Source of the DNA: an uncultured Pelagibacteraceae bacterium
GTDB taxonomy: Bacteria; Pseudomonadota; Alphaproteobacteria; Pelagibacterales; Pelagibacteraceae
Assembly (NCBI GenBank): GCA_902627805.1
Contig: CACOKN010000001.1
Span: 124,001-188,000 of the forward strand
DNA length: 64,000 nucleotides
Reading direction: 5' to 3'
A model generated the notes under the pieces. That model saw nothing but the letters and a program-made list of their open reading frames with translations, was not told the DNA's origin and searched no databases. This document shows positions 16,962 to 25,042 of the stretch, one piece after another. Position numbers and translations under genes: made by a program. Positions within the stretch are counted from its first letter, which is position 1, and the number at the start of each line of letters is the position of its first letter.

Positions 16962-18376
16962 TGGCTAAGAAAAAAAAGAAAAAAAATAACAAAAAATTAA
17001 AAAATAATGTCGGCGGCAAAGCTGATGTACATTTAAATAATAATGGTGGAAGAAATAAGAGTTTGCTTGGCTATAATGCAATTTTTACTCCAGAAGTAAT
17101 AGACGATATTCATATTAAATCACAATTAGGAAGATACAGAATGCGGGGAATGGCGTTAATGAAAAAAATTCCTACATTTGATGATCTTGTTTTCCTTCCT
17201 GGAACTTTAACAAGGTTTGTTATTGAAGGTTATAGAGAAAAATGTGAAACAAAAACTGTAATTGGTCCAAGATGTGAGAACCCAATAGAATTAGATATTC
17301 CTGTTTACATAACAGGTATGAGTTTTGGAGCTTTATCTTATGAAGCAAAAACTGCTTTAGCGCGTGGTGCAACAATGGCTGGTAGTGCTACATGTTCTGG
17401 TGAAGGTGGAATGATACCAGATGAAAGAAGATATTCTGAAAAGTGGTTCTATCAATGTATTCAATCAAGATATGGATTTAACCCACATCATGCACAACTA
17501 GCAGACGGTATAGAAGTTTTTATTGGTCAAGGTCAAAAAGTTGGTATGGGAGGACATTTAATGGGTCAGAAAGTAACTGATCAAGTAGCAGAAATGAGAT
17601 CACTACCTTCAGGGATCGACCAACGATCTCCTGCAAGACATCCTGACTGGTTAGGTCCTGATGACTTAGCTTTAAAAGTAGAAGAATTAAGGCAACTAAC
17701 AAAAAATAAAGTTCCTATTCAATTAAAATTAGGTGCTTCAAAAGTTTATGATGATGTTCGTATGGCTGCAAAATGCGATCCTGACTCTATATATCTAGAT
17801 GGAATGGAAGGATCAACTGGTGCAGGACCTCACATTGCTGCTGCAAATACTGGTATACCAGGAATTGCTGCCATTAGAGAAGCTAGAAGAGCAATTGATG
17901 ATGTGGGGAAGACGGGAAAGGTAACTTTAATTTATGCAGGCGGTGTTAGAGATGGTGCTGATATGGCAAAAGCATTAGCGCTAGGTGCTGATGCAATAGC
18001 AATTGGAACTGGATCTATGATTGCTTTAAATTGCAATAAAGACATTCCAGAAGCTAACTTTGAAAAAGAGATGGGTGTTAAAGCTGGTGAGTGTTATCAT
18101 TGTCATACAGGAAGATGTCCAGTTGGTGTAGCAACTCAAGATCCAAAATTAAGAGCTAGATTAAATCCTGATGATGCTGCGATCAGAGTTTACAATTATT
18201 TGCATTCGATGACACTTGAAGCACAATTGTTAGCTAGAGCTTGTGGAAAAACAAATATACATTCTTTAGAACCTGAGGATTTAGCTGCATTAACATCTGA
18301 AGCTTCAGCGTTAGCTAAGGTTCCTCTTGCTGGAACAAACTATACAGTTGGAGTTGATAATTATCACAAAATATAA
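16961..18376 (+). CDS. mgsC: N-methylglutamate synthase subunit C (FMN-dependent glutamate synthase domain; GlxD-like)
   Basis: 471 residues. A very basic tail (residues 2-18 mostly Lys/Asn) precedes the glutamate synthase central/FMN barrel: ITGMSFGALSYEAK, CSGEGGMIPDER, IQLKLGASKVYDD, IYLDGMEGSTGAGP, IYAGGVRDGADMAKALALGA. A cysteine cluster C378-x2-C381-x4-C386 in ECYHCHTGRCPVG sits where GltB has its 3Fe-4S ligands, although GltB spacing is C-x5-C-x4-C. It forms N-methylglutamate from 2-oxoglutarate and methylamine delivered by MgsA. Confidence 0.87.
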   Translation: MAKKKKKKNNKKLKNNVGGKADVHLNNNGGRNKSLLGYNAIFTPEVIDDIHIKSQLGRYRMRGMALMKKIPTFDDLVFLPGTLTRFVIEGYREKCETKTVIGPRCENPIELDIPVYITGMSFGALSYEAKTALARGATMAGSATCSGEGGMIPDERRYSEKWFYQCIQSRYGFNPHHAQLADGIEVFIGQGQKVGMGGHLMGQKVTDQVAEMRSLPSGIDQRSPARHPDWLGPDDLALKVEELRQLTKNKVPIQLKLGASKVYDDVRMAAKCDPDSIYLDGMEGSTGAGPHIAAANTGIPGIAAIREARRAIDDVGKTGKVTLIYAGGVRDGADMAKALALGADAIAIGTGSMIALNCNKDIPEANFEKEMGVKAGECYHCHTGRCPVGVATQDPKLRARLNPDDAAIRVYNYLHSMTLEAQLLARACGKTNIHSLEPEDLAALTSEASALAKVPLAGTNYTVGVDNYHKI

Positions 18377-18384
18377 TTTCAATT

Positions 18385-18795
18385 ATGGCTAAAAAAAAAG
18401 GTAAATCATTAACAAAAACCAAAGAGATCAAGGGTCAATTAGGAAAGAAAAAAGAAACAGCCAGAGAAAAAATGATCGGTCAATCAATTGGTTACCGATA
18501 TGACGTAAACCTACTGCCAGATTATAGTAAAATTACTCCGTTTCTTGAAAAGTATATTGAGGCGATGGGTTGGGATGATCTAAATTGGTTAGAAGATGTC
18601 CATATGGGTTACGAAGAGGATAGACCAGCCGTTTTTTGTAGAAATGCTAATGGTTGGGTAACTATTCCAAAATCAATTAAGTTACCAAACAATCAACAAG
18701 ATAGAGATATGATAGCTAGAGAGCTATTGGTCAAATTTCAAATGTCTCCTAAGCATCCTCTTGTTGATTTGAAAAAAGCTTACTTGAAATTTTAG
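18385..18795 (+). CDS. Conserved-looking small protein of unknown function in the methylamine operon
   Basis: 136 residues. The first 35 are very basic (MAKKKGKSLTKTKEIKG), like the tail of MgsC just upstream. The rest is a compact acidic/aromatic domain (YRYDVNLLPDYSKITPFLEKYIEA region, then MGWDDLNWLEDVHMGYEEDR). There is no signal peptide or membrane segment, so it is cytoplasmic. I do not recognise a family. It begins 8 bp after the mgsC stop, between the MgsC and Amt genes, and is therefore probably made with the N-methylglutamate enzymes; a role as an accessory subunit is only a guess. Confidence 0.7.
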   Translation: MAKKKGKSLTKTKEIKGQLGKKKETAREKMIGQSIGYRYDVNLLPDYSKITPFLEKYIEAMGWDDLNWLEDVHMGYEEDRPAVFCRNANGWVTIPKSIKLPNNQQDRDMIARELLVKFQMSPKHPLVDLKKAYLKF

Positions 18796-18920
18796 TACCA
18801 CAATCTTAAGTTGATTTTATTTTCTAGCTATACACTATTGTAAGGTTTTTTAATCATTCTTTTAATTGTCACTTCTTTGAAAATTTTATAGGATTTTTAA
18901 AACTAATATGGAGAGAGGAT

Positions 18921-20321
18921 ATGACTGATCAGTTAGCAGCTCTCACGACCATATTTACAGAGTTTTACTACTGGGTAACAGTGGTGCTGATGTTTTTAAT
19001 TCACGTCGGTTTCTGTATGTATGAAGTTGGAGCTTCTCGATACAAACACCATCAACATACCTTAATGAAAAACACAATGCTGATACCATTAGTAACAGTA
19101 ACTTGGTTTTTATTTGGTTGGTGGATTTATTGGGCTTTTCCAACAGGACCTGGATTAGCACCATCAATAATGAATGAAAGCAGTGCATTGATTACCGATG
19201 ACTCAGCTTTTAGTTCTAAATTTTACGTAGCAACAAGTCAATTAATGGCTGTCAACTTAGGGGATCACATTTCGGGTGTTTTCTGGGCTGCATTCTTATT
19301 ATTTTCTTGGACTGCTGCATCTATCGTTTCAGGAGCAATTATTGAAAGGATAACAACTTTTGCATTTGGAATTTTAGCAATTGCAATTGGTTCTGTTTTC
19401 TGGGTAATTGATGCTGCTTGGGGATGGCACTTCGATGGATGGATGTTAAAACTTTTAGGATATCATGACGCTTATGCATCAGGAGTAATTCACGCAATTG
19501 CAGGTGGATTTGCTTTAGGAGTTCTAATGGTTTTAGGACCGAGAATTGGAAAATTCTCATCAAGTGGTGAACCAAGAAATATTGGACCAAGAAATCCTTG
19601 GCTAGTAACAATTGGATTGTTTCTAATTTATACTGGCTTTTGGGGATTCTATGCGGCATGTAATATACCGATATTTGATCTTGGACCTGAGTACGGTATG
19701 GAAGGTATATCATATTGGACAGCAACAAACATTTATGTAACGCCTACTACACTAAGTGGTATTACTTTTAACTTCTTGATGTCATTATCAGGAGGCTTAT
19801 TAGCTGGATACTGGATTGCTAAAGGAGATCCTTTCTGGACTTACTCTAGCGGTCTAGCAGGTATCATATGTGCTTCAGCTGGAAATGATTTATATCATCC
19901 AATTCAAGCAATGATCATTGGAATGATCGGTGTTGTAATTTCATACAAGCTTCATTATTGGGTTGAACGTAAGTTCAAAATTGATGATGCAGTTGGTGCA
20001 GTTGCAGTACATGGTTATGCTGGATTTATAGGTCTAGTAATTTGTGGATTTGTCTTAAATGGTTACCCAGCATCTGGATACAGTGTTGGAGCTATGTGGG
20101 ATGGAACTACTTATGCTTCTATTAACCCATTAGGACAATTTCTAGGGGCACTAATAATGTTCGTGGTTCTTGGACTGATACCAGGTTATGTCATAGCTAA
20201 AGTTTTACACGGAATGGGTAAACTTAGAATTCCGCGTGAAGTTGAAATAGCTGGACTTGACTATGAAATAATGGAGACTGCTAAATCAGATGAAAAAGCA
20301 GTTGCGTCCGCAACCAGGTAA
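18921..20321 (+). CDS. amt: Ammonium transporter (Amt/MEP family)
   Basis: 466 residues with about 11 membrane helices. The family blocks are visible: GASRYKH near the N-terminus, SGVIHAIAGGFALG with the first pore histidine, and AVAVHGYAGFIGLV with the second. The cytoplasmic C-terminal tail is short. It imports ammonium, or possibly methylammonium, which is often carried by Amt proteins; the gene is embedded with the methylamine genes. No glnK lies beside it, unlike most amt loci. A 126-bp spacer separates it from the upstream gene, and GAGAGGAT before the ATG is a good ribosome site. Confidence 0.92.
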   Translation: MTDQLAALTTIFTEFYYWVTVVLMFLIHVGFCMYEVGASRYKHHQHTLMKNTMLIPLVTVTWFLFGWWIYWAFPTGPGLAPSIMNESSALITDDSAFSSKFYVATSQLMAVNLGDHISGVFWAAFLLFSWTAASIVSGAIIERITTFAFGILAIAIGSVFWVIDAAWGWHFDGWMLKLLGYHDAYASGVIHAIAGGFALGVLMVLGPRIGKFSSSGEPRNIGPRNPWLVTIGLFLIYTGFWGFYAACNIPIFDLGPEYGMEGISYWTATNIYVTPTTLSGITFNFLMSLSGGLLAGYWIAKGDPFWTYSSGLAGIICASAGNDLYHPIQAMIIGMIGVVISYKLHYWVERKFKIDDAVGAVAVHGYAGFIGLVICGFVLNGYPASGYSVGAMWDGTTYASINPLGQFLGALIMFVVLGLIPGYVIAKVLHGMGKLRIPREVEIAGLDYEIMETAKSDEKAVASATR

Positions 20322-20332
20322 AGGAGGAAAAT

Positions 20333-20563
20333 ATGGCGACAGTTACAAACTGGATTGATCACCTAAACAAGCCTGCAGATCAAGTTGCAGGTGCTGTTTA
20401 TCCTGGTGCCGGATCTAGTGAAGGCTTACTAGTAATACTTGCTATAATTTTATGGGTAGGTTGGCATGTGTTAACCTCAAGATCTGAAAGCGAAGAGCTT
20501 GAAAGATTAGCGAGGAAAAGACATGGTGCAAACGACCACAAAAGCAATATTACTGATTGGTAA
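20333..20563 (+). CDS. Single-pass membrane microprotein downstream of amt
   Basis: 76 residues with one membrane helix (about 29-46, GLLVILAIILWVGWHVL) between a neutral N-terminus and a charged C-terminus (SESEELERLARKRH). A strong ribosome site (AAAGGAGG) lies in the 11-bp gap after the amt stop, and a terminator follows the stop. It is thus the last gene of the methylamine/amt transcript. The family is not recognised. Placement and size suit an Amt-associated subunit or regulator; this is inference. Confidence 0.75.
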   Translation: MATVTNWIDHLNKPADQVAGAVYPGAGSSEGLLVILAIILWVGWHVLTSRSESEELERLARKRHGANDHKSNITDW

Positions 20564-20578
20564 TACAAACTAAAATTT

Positions 20579-20610
20579 GGGCGCTACATTTATTTGTAGC
20601 GCCCTTTTTA
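20579..20610 (+). terminator. Intrinsic terminator ending the gmaS-mgsABC-amt transcript
   Basis: GGGCGCTACA (20579-20588) pairs perfectly with TGTAGCGCCC (20595-20604) around a 6-nt loop and is followed by five T residues. It is one of the few GC-rich hairpins in the window. It separates the first methylamine operon from the second GS/Mgs-like operon. Confidence 0.92.
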
Positions 20611-20625
20611 ATCTAAAAAATCAAA

Positions 20626-20781
20626 ATGTCTGACGAAAATAATAATGAGGAATTAAGGCCAAGAAAGATGCGTGGTGTAGCTTTTCCGAAAGCTAAATAT
20701 GGAGCAATACTTGCGGTCATATTAATCATTGTTGTAAATCTAATTTACTATAAAGATTTTTTAATATCTCTTTTTAAGTAG
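20626..20781 (+). CDS. 51-residue single-pass membrane microprotein
   Basis: An ATG at 20626 opens a 51-codon frame ending at TAG 20779-20781, only 7 bp before the second amidotransferase gene. The first half is charged and polar (MSDENNNEELRPRKMRG); residues 25-42 form a membrane helix (YGAILAVILIIVVNLIYY). No clear ribosome site is seen, but many genes here lack one. It would be the first gene of the second GS/Mgs-like operon. It resembles the 76-residue protein after amt only in being a small bitopic protein; I see no clear sequence similarity. Confidence 0.55.
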   Translation: MSDENNNEELRPRKMRGVAFPKAKYGAILAVILIIVVNLIYYKDFLISLFK

Positions 20782-20788
20782 AAATATC

Positions 20789-21673
20789 ATGTGTGGAATT
20801 GTTGGAATTTATTTAAAAAATGAAAAGTTAAACAACTCTCTTGGATCATTGTTGGCTGAGATGCTAATTAATATGGGTTCTCGCGGTCCTGATAGTGCTG
20901 GTTTTGCAATTTATAATAATGAAAAAGGAGAAAAATTAAAATATTCAATATGTATCAATAATTTAGATTATGAAAATTTTAAAAAAGAATTAAGTGAATA
21001 TTTAGATGATGCTGATATTAGAAAGAATTCAGATCATGTTATTTTAAAAACAAAAAAGAAAGCAAACGATGTTTTAAAAATATTAAAAGATCATTTCAAA
21101 AACACGTCTCTTGTCGGTTATGGAAAATCAATTGAAATATTTAAACAAGTTGGAAGCCCAAATGATGTAGTTAAAAAATTTAATCTTAATAAATATTCTG
21201 GAACACATGCAATAGGTCATACACGAATGGCAACTGAAAGTGCTATTACTACAGATGGCTCACACCCCTACTCTACTGGAGAAGATGAATGTTTGGTTCA
21301 TAATGGATCTTTGTCTAATCATAATAACCTTAGAAGAAAATTAAAAAAAAAGGGTATTAATTTTGACTCTGAAAATGATACAGAGGTTGCTGCGGGATAC
21401 ATTTCAAATCATTTAGCTAATAAAAAAAATTTAAAAGAAACTTTAAATGATGGTCTGAGAGATTTAGATGGTTTTTATACCTTTATTACTGGCACAAGAA
21501 ATGGCTTTGCAGTCCTTCGTGATGAAATTGCATGTAAACCAGCAGTAATAGCTGAAACCAAAGACTATGTTGCTATAGCATCTGAATTTCAAGCTATGGC
21601 TCACTTACCAGGAGTGAATAATGCAAAAATTTTTGAGCCAGAACCTGGCGTAGTTTATTCATGGGGTAGTTAA
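20789..21673 (+). CDS. Class II glutamine amidotransferase, second MgsA-like paralogue
   Basis: 294 residues with the catalytic Cys2 retained (MCGIVGIY) and the family blocks MGSRGPDSAGFA, IGHTRMATES and CLVHNGSLSN. It is 20 residues shorter than the copy at 15175. The stop shares a base with the start of the GXGXG subunit (TAATG at 21671-21675). It belongs to a second operon of the same three-subunit type; the amide substrate is unknown and need not be gamma-glutamylmethylamide. Confidence 0.82.
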   Translation: MCGIVGIYLKNEKLNNSLGSLLAEMLINMGSRGPDSAGFAIYNNEKGEKLKYSICINNLDYENFKKELSEYLDDADIRKNSDHVILKTKKKANDVLKILKDHFKNTSLVGYGKSIEIFKQVGSPNDVVKKFNLNKYSGTHAIGHTRMATESAITTDGSHPYSTGEDECLVHNGSLSNHNNLRRKLKKKGINFDSENDTEVAAGYISNHLANKKNLKETLNDGLRDLDGFYTFITGTRNGFAVLRDEIACKPAVIAETKDYVAIASEFQAMAHLPGVNNAKIFEPEPGVVYSWGS

Positions 21674-22350
21674 TGGAACTAGATTTAAAAAAACTCAAAC
21701 TTAGAAATGTAAATGACACTTTACAAAATTTGGACAGAAAGAAAAATGAAAGAGATTTTACAATAATCAATCCTGAGGGAAATCATGCAGTATGCGCAGG
21801 TTTAAATAAGGAAATGAATGTAACTATTAAAGGTCATGTAGGATATTATTGTGCTGGAATGAATCAAAAAGCAAACATTACTATTGAAGGTAATGTTGGT
21901 ACAGGTGTGGCAGAAAACATGATGTCCGGGAAAGTTCATGTAAAAGGAAACGCATCACAATCTGCCGGTGCAACTGCCCATGGGGGACTTTTAATTATTG
22001 ACGGAGATGCTAGCTCAAGATGTGGAATTTCTATGAAAGGAGTTGATATAGTAGTAAAAGGTTCAGTTGGTCATATGTCTGGTTTTATGTCTCAATCTGG
22101 AAATTTAATTGTTTGTGGTGATGCTGGTGAGGCATTAGGAGACAGTTTATATGAAACAAATATCTATATCAGGGGTAAAGTTAAGTCATTAGGTGCTGAT
22201 TGTATTGAAAAAAAAATGGATAAAAAACACTTAAATAAATTAAAAAAGTTTTTAAAAGATGCTGAAATCAAAAATTTTAAAGCTGAAAGCTTTAAAAGAT
22301 ATGGATCAGCAAGAAAATTATATAATTTCAAAATTGACAATAGTTATTAA
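21673..22350 (+). CDS. GXGXG beta-helix subunit, second MgsB-like paralogue
   Basis: 225 residues, made almost wholly of the glutamate-synthase beta-helix repeats (HVGYYCAGMNQKAN, NVGTGVAENMMSGKV, GATAHGGLLIIDGD, SVGHMSGFMSQSGN). It lacks the roughly 60-residue N-terminal extension of the copy at 16107, and so is a minimal GXGXG subunit. It overlaps the amidotransferase gene and is followed after 2 bp by the FMN subunit, so a stable A-B-C complex is likely. Confidence 0.82.
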   Translation: MELDLKKLKLRNVNDTLQNLDRKKNERDFTIINPEGNHAVCAGLNKEMNVTIKGHVGYYCAGMNQKANITIEGNVGTGVAENMMSGKVHVKGNASQSAGATAHGGLLIIDGDASSRCGISMKGVDIVVKGSVGHMSGFMSQSGNLIVCGDAGEALGDSLYETNIYIRGKVKSLGADCIEKKMDKKHLNKLKKFLKDAEIKNFKAESFKRYGSARKLYNFKIDNSY

Positions 22351-22352
22351 TA

Positions 22353-23681
22353 ATGAAGAAAAAAATTAAAACCCACCCACGACAATCCTGGACTTTTGAT
22401 GAATACACAAATTCAGAAATAAGACGAGCTGCAGCTACTGGTATCTATGATATAAGAGGAGGTGGTTCAAAAAGAAAGTTACCACACTTTGATGATTTGT
22501 TATTTTTAGGAGCATCAATGTCTAGATACCCTTTAGAAGGGTATAGAGAAAAGTGTACAACAAATGTTACTCTAGGCACTAAATATGCAAAAAAGCCTTT
22601 GAAACTAGATATACCCATTACTATTGCAGGTATGAGTTTTGGTGCTTTATCTGGACCTGCTAAAGAAGCTTTAGGCAGAGGTGCAAGTGCTGCAGGTACT
22701 TCAACAACCACTGGAGATGGTGGTATGACTCCTGAAGAAAGAGGTCAATCTAAATATCTGGTTTATCAATTGTTACCCTCAAGATATGGAATGAATCCAG
22801 ATGACTTGAGGAAAGCTGATGCAATAGAAGTAGTTATTGGTCAAGGAGCAAAACCAGGTGGTGGTGGAATGTTATTGGGCCAAAAAATAAATGATCGTGT
22901 TGCTCAAATGAGAACATTGCCAAAAGGTGTTGATCAAAGATCTGCCTGTAGACATCCAGATTGGACAGGTCCAGATGATTTAAAAATTAAAATATTAGAG
23001 TTAAGAGAAATTACAAAATGGCAAGTTCCAATATTTATTAAAATTGCAGGTGCTAGACCTTATTACGATACTGCCTTAGCTGTTAAAGCAGGAGCTGATG
23101 TCGTTGTGCTTGATGGGATGCAAGGAGGTACTGCAGCAACTCAAGAAGTTTTTATTGAAAATGTCGGACAACCTACATTGGCTTGTATTAGACCAGCAGT
23201 AGATGCGTTGCAAGATTTGGATGCTCATAGAGAAGTACAGCTTGTAATTTCAGGAGGAATAAGAAATGGTGCTGATGTTGCTAAGGCACTTGCGCTTGGA
23301 GCAGATGCTGTTTCTATTGGAAGTGCAGCAATGATTGCAATTGGAGATAATGATCCAAAATGGGAAAAAGACTATAATAAACTTGGTACAACATCGGGAG
23401 CTTATGATGATTGGCACGAAGGTAACGACCCTGCAGGCATATCAACTCAAAATCCAAAATTAATGAAAAGATTAGATCCTGTTAAAGCTGGAAAAAAACT
23501 CACAAATTACTTAAAAGTAATGACATTAGAAGCTCAAACACTTGCAAGAGCTTGTGGAAAAAATAGCCTACATAACTTAGAACCAGAAGATTTATGCGCT
23601 TTAACTGTTGAAGCTGCTGCAATGGCGAGAGTTCCATTGGCTGGAAGCAATTGGATACCAGGAATTAAAGAAAAAAAATGA
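22353..23681 (+). CDS. FMN-dependent glutamate-synthase-type subunit, second MgsC-like paralogue lacking the cysteine cluster
   Basis: 442 residues, the same barrel family as the protein at 16961: ITIAGMSFGALSGPAKE, TTGDGGMTPEER, VVLDGMQGGTAAT, VISGGIRNGADVAKALALGA. Where the first copy has ECYHCHTGRCPVGVATQD, this one has AYDDWHEGNDPAGISTQN, so all three cysteines that could ligate an Fe-S cluster are replaced. The fold around the site is kept. It also lacks the poly-Lys tail. It probably works on FMN alone or takes electrons by another route. The substrate is unknown. Confidence 0.82.
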   Translation: MKKKIKTHPRQSWTFDEYTNSEIRRAAATGIYDIRGGGSKRKLPHFDDLLFLGASMSRYPLEGYREKCTTNVTLGTKYAKKPLKLDIPITIAGMSFGALSGPAKEALGRGASAAGTSTTTGDGGMTPEERGQSKYLVYQLLPSRYGMNPDDLRKADAIEVVIGQGAKPGGGGMLLGQKINDRVAQMRTLPKGVDQRSACRHPDWTGPDDLKIKILELREITKWQVPIFIKIAGARPYYDTALAVKAGADVVVLDGMQGGTAATQEVFIENVGQPTLACIRPAVDALQDLDAHREVQLVISGGIRNGADVAKALALGADAVSIGSAAMIAIGDNDPKWEKDYNKLGTTSGAYDDWHEGNDPAGISTQNPKLMKRLDPVKAGKKLTNYLKVMTLEAQTLARACGKNSLHNLEPEDLCALTVEAAAMARVPLAGSNWIPGIKEKK

Positions 23682-23715
23682 TTGATACGTGTCTTTTAAA
23701 TAAATAAGATTAAGG

Positions 23716-25041
23716 ATGCCTAAAAACCTAGCTCAAATAGCAAAATCAAAAAAAATAAAATATTTTTTAATAAGTTTTGTCGATTTGTTTGGGTCACTAA
23801 GATCAAAACTTGTACCAGCTCAAGCTATTGGTGAAATGCAAAAAAATGGAGCTGGATTTGCTGGATTTGCAACTTGGCTTGATATGACTCCAGCTGATAG
23901 TGATATGTTTGGTATTCCAGATCCTGACAGTTTAATTCAATTACCATGGAATAAAGAAGTTGGTTGGTTAGCATCTGATCTTTGGATGAATGGTAAACCA
24001 GTAGAAGCTTCACCACGAGTAATGTTAAAAAAACAAATTAAAGAACTTGCAAAAAAAGGCTTAGTAATGAAATCAGGAGTGGAATGTGAATATTTTTTAA
24101 TTTCAGCTGATGGAAAATCAATTGCAGACTCAAGAGATATACAATCTAAACCATGTTACGATCAATCTGCATTAATGAGAAGATATGATCTTATTAAAGA
24201 GATTTGTGACTGCATGATCGAAATGGGATGGGGTCCTTACCAAAATGATCATGAAGATGCAAACGGACAATTTGAAATGAATTGGGACTATTCAGATAGT
24301 TTAACAACAGCTGATAGACATACCTTCTTTAAATATATGGTTAAAACTCTTGCCGAAAAACACGGATTAAGAGCAACGTTTATGCCAAAACCATTTCAAA
24401 ATTTGACTGGTAATGGCTGTCACGCGCATGTCTCAGTTTGGCAGGGAAAAAAGAATAAATTTTTAGATCAATCAGATAAATTGGGTTTAAGTAAAATGGC
24501 ATATAATTTCCTAGGAGGAGTAATCAAAAATGCTTCCTCATTATCTGCATTTTTTAATCCGACTATTAATAGTTATAGAAGAATTAATGCTCCACCTACA
24601 AAATCTGGAGCAACCTGGTCTCCTAGTAGCATTTCATACACAGGCAATAATAGAACTCACATGATCAGAATTCCAGATCCTGGTAGATTTGAATTAAGAT
24701 TGATGGATGGATCTGCTAATCCGTATTTATTACAAGCAGGAGTTTTAGCTGCCGGACTTCATGGTTTAAAAAATAAGATTAATCCAGGAAAACCTTTGCA
24801 TTGCAACATGTACACGGACTATAAAAAATATCCTAATCTTCCTAAACTTCCAAATGAATTAAAACAATCCCTGGATCAATTAAAAAAAAACAAGGAGATG
24901 AACAAAAGCTTTGGCAAAGAAACTATCAATAGTTTTGTTAAACTACGAACTTCAGAAATTAAAGAATTTAATAGGAAAGAAAAATTTAATAAGTCAAAAC
25001 CCGTCACTAAATGGGAAAGTCAAAATACTTTAGACTGCTAA
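23716..25041 (+). CDS. Glutamine-synthetase-family ligase, second paralogue
   Basis: 441 residues with the GS blocks VECEYFLI, NDHEDANGQFEMNW, GNGCHAHVSVW, NSYRRI and RIPDPGRFELRL in order. It is shorter than GmaS at 13681 and differs in sequence around the amine pocket (NRTHMIR instead of NRTCGLR). It would form a gamma-glutamyl amide or glutamine with ATP. Following directly on the second A-B-C genes, it mirrors the gmaS-mgs pairing but with reversed order (ligase last). The amine substrate is not predictable. Confidence 0.82.
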   Translation: MPKNLAQIAKSKKIKYFLISFVDLFGSLRSKLVPAQAIGEMQKNGAGFAGFATWLDMTPADSDMFGIPDPDSLIQLPWNKEVGWLASDLWMNGKPVEASPRVMLKKQIKELAKKGLVMKSGVECEYFLISADGKSIADSRDIQSKPCYDQSALMRRYDLIKEICDCMIEMGWGPYQNDHEDANGQFEMNWDYSDSLTTADRHTFFKYMVKTLAEKHGLRATFMPKPFQNLTGNGCHAHVSVWQGKKNKFLDQSDKLGLSKMAYNFLGGVIKNASSLSAFFNPTINSYRRINAPPTKSGATWSPSSISYTGNNRTHMIRIPDPGRFELRLMDGSANPYLLQAGVLAAGLHGLKNKINPGKPLHCNMYTDYKKYPNLPKLPNELKQSLDQLKKNKEMNKSFGKETINSFVKLRTSEIKEFNRKEKFNKSKPVTKWESQNTLDC

Positions 25042-25042
25042 A

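Noticed and set aside
18796-18920. Structured RNA or nitrogen-regulator site before amt
   Set aside because: The 125-bp gap is AT-rich without a convincing palindrome, -24/-12 box or long stem.
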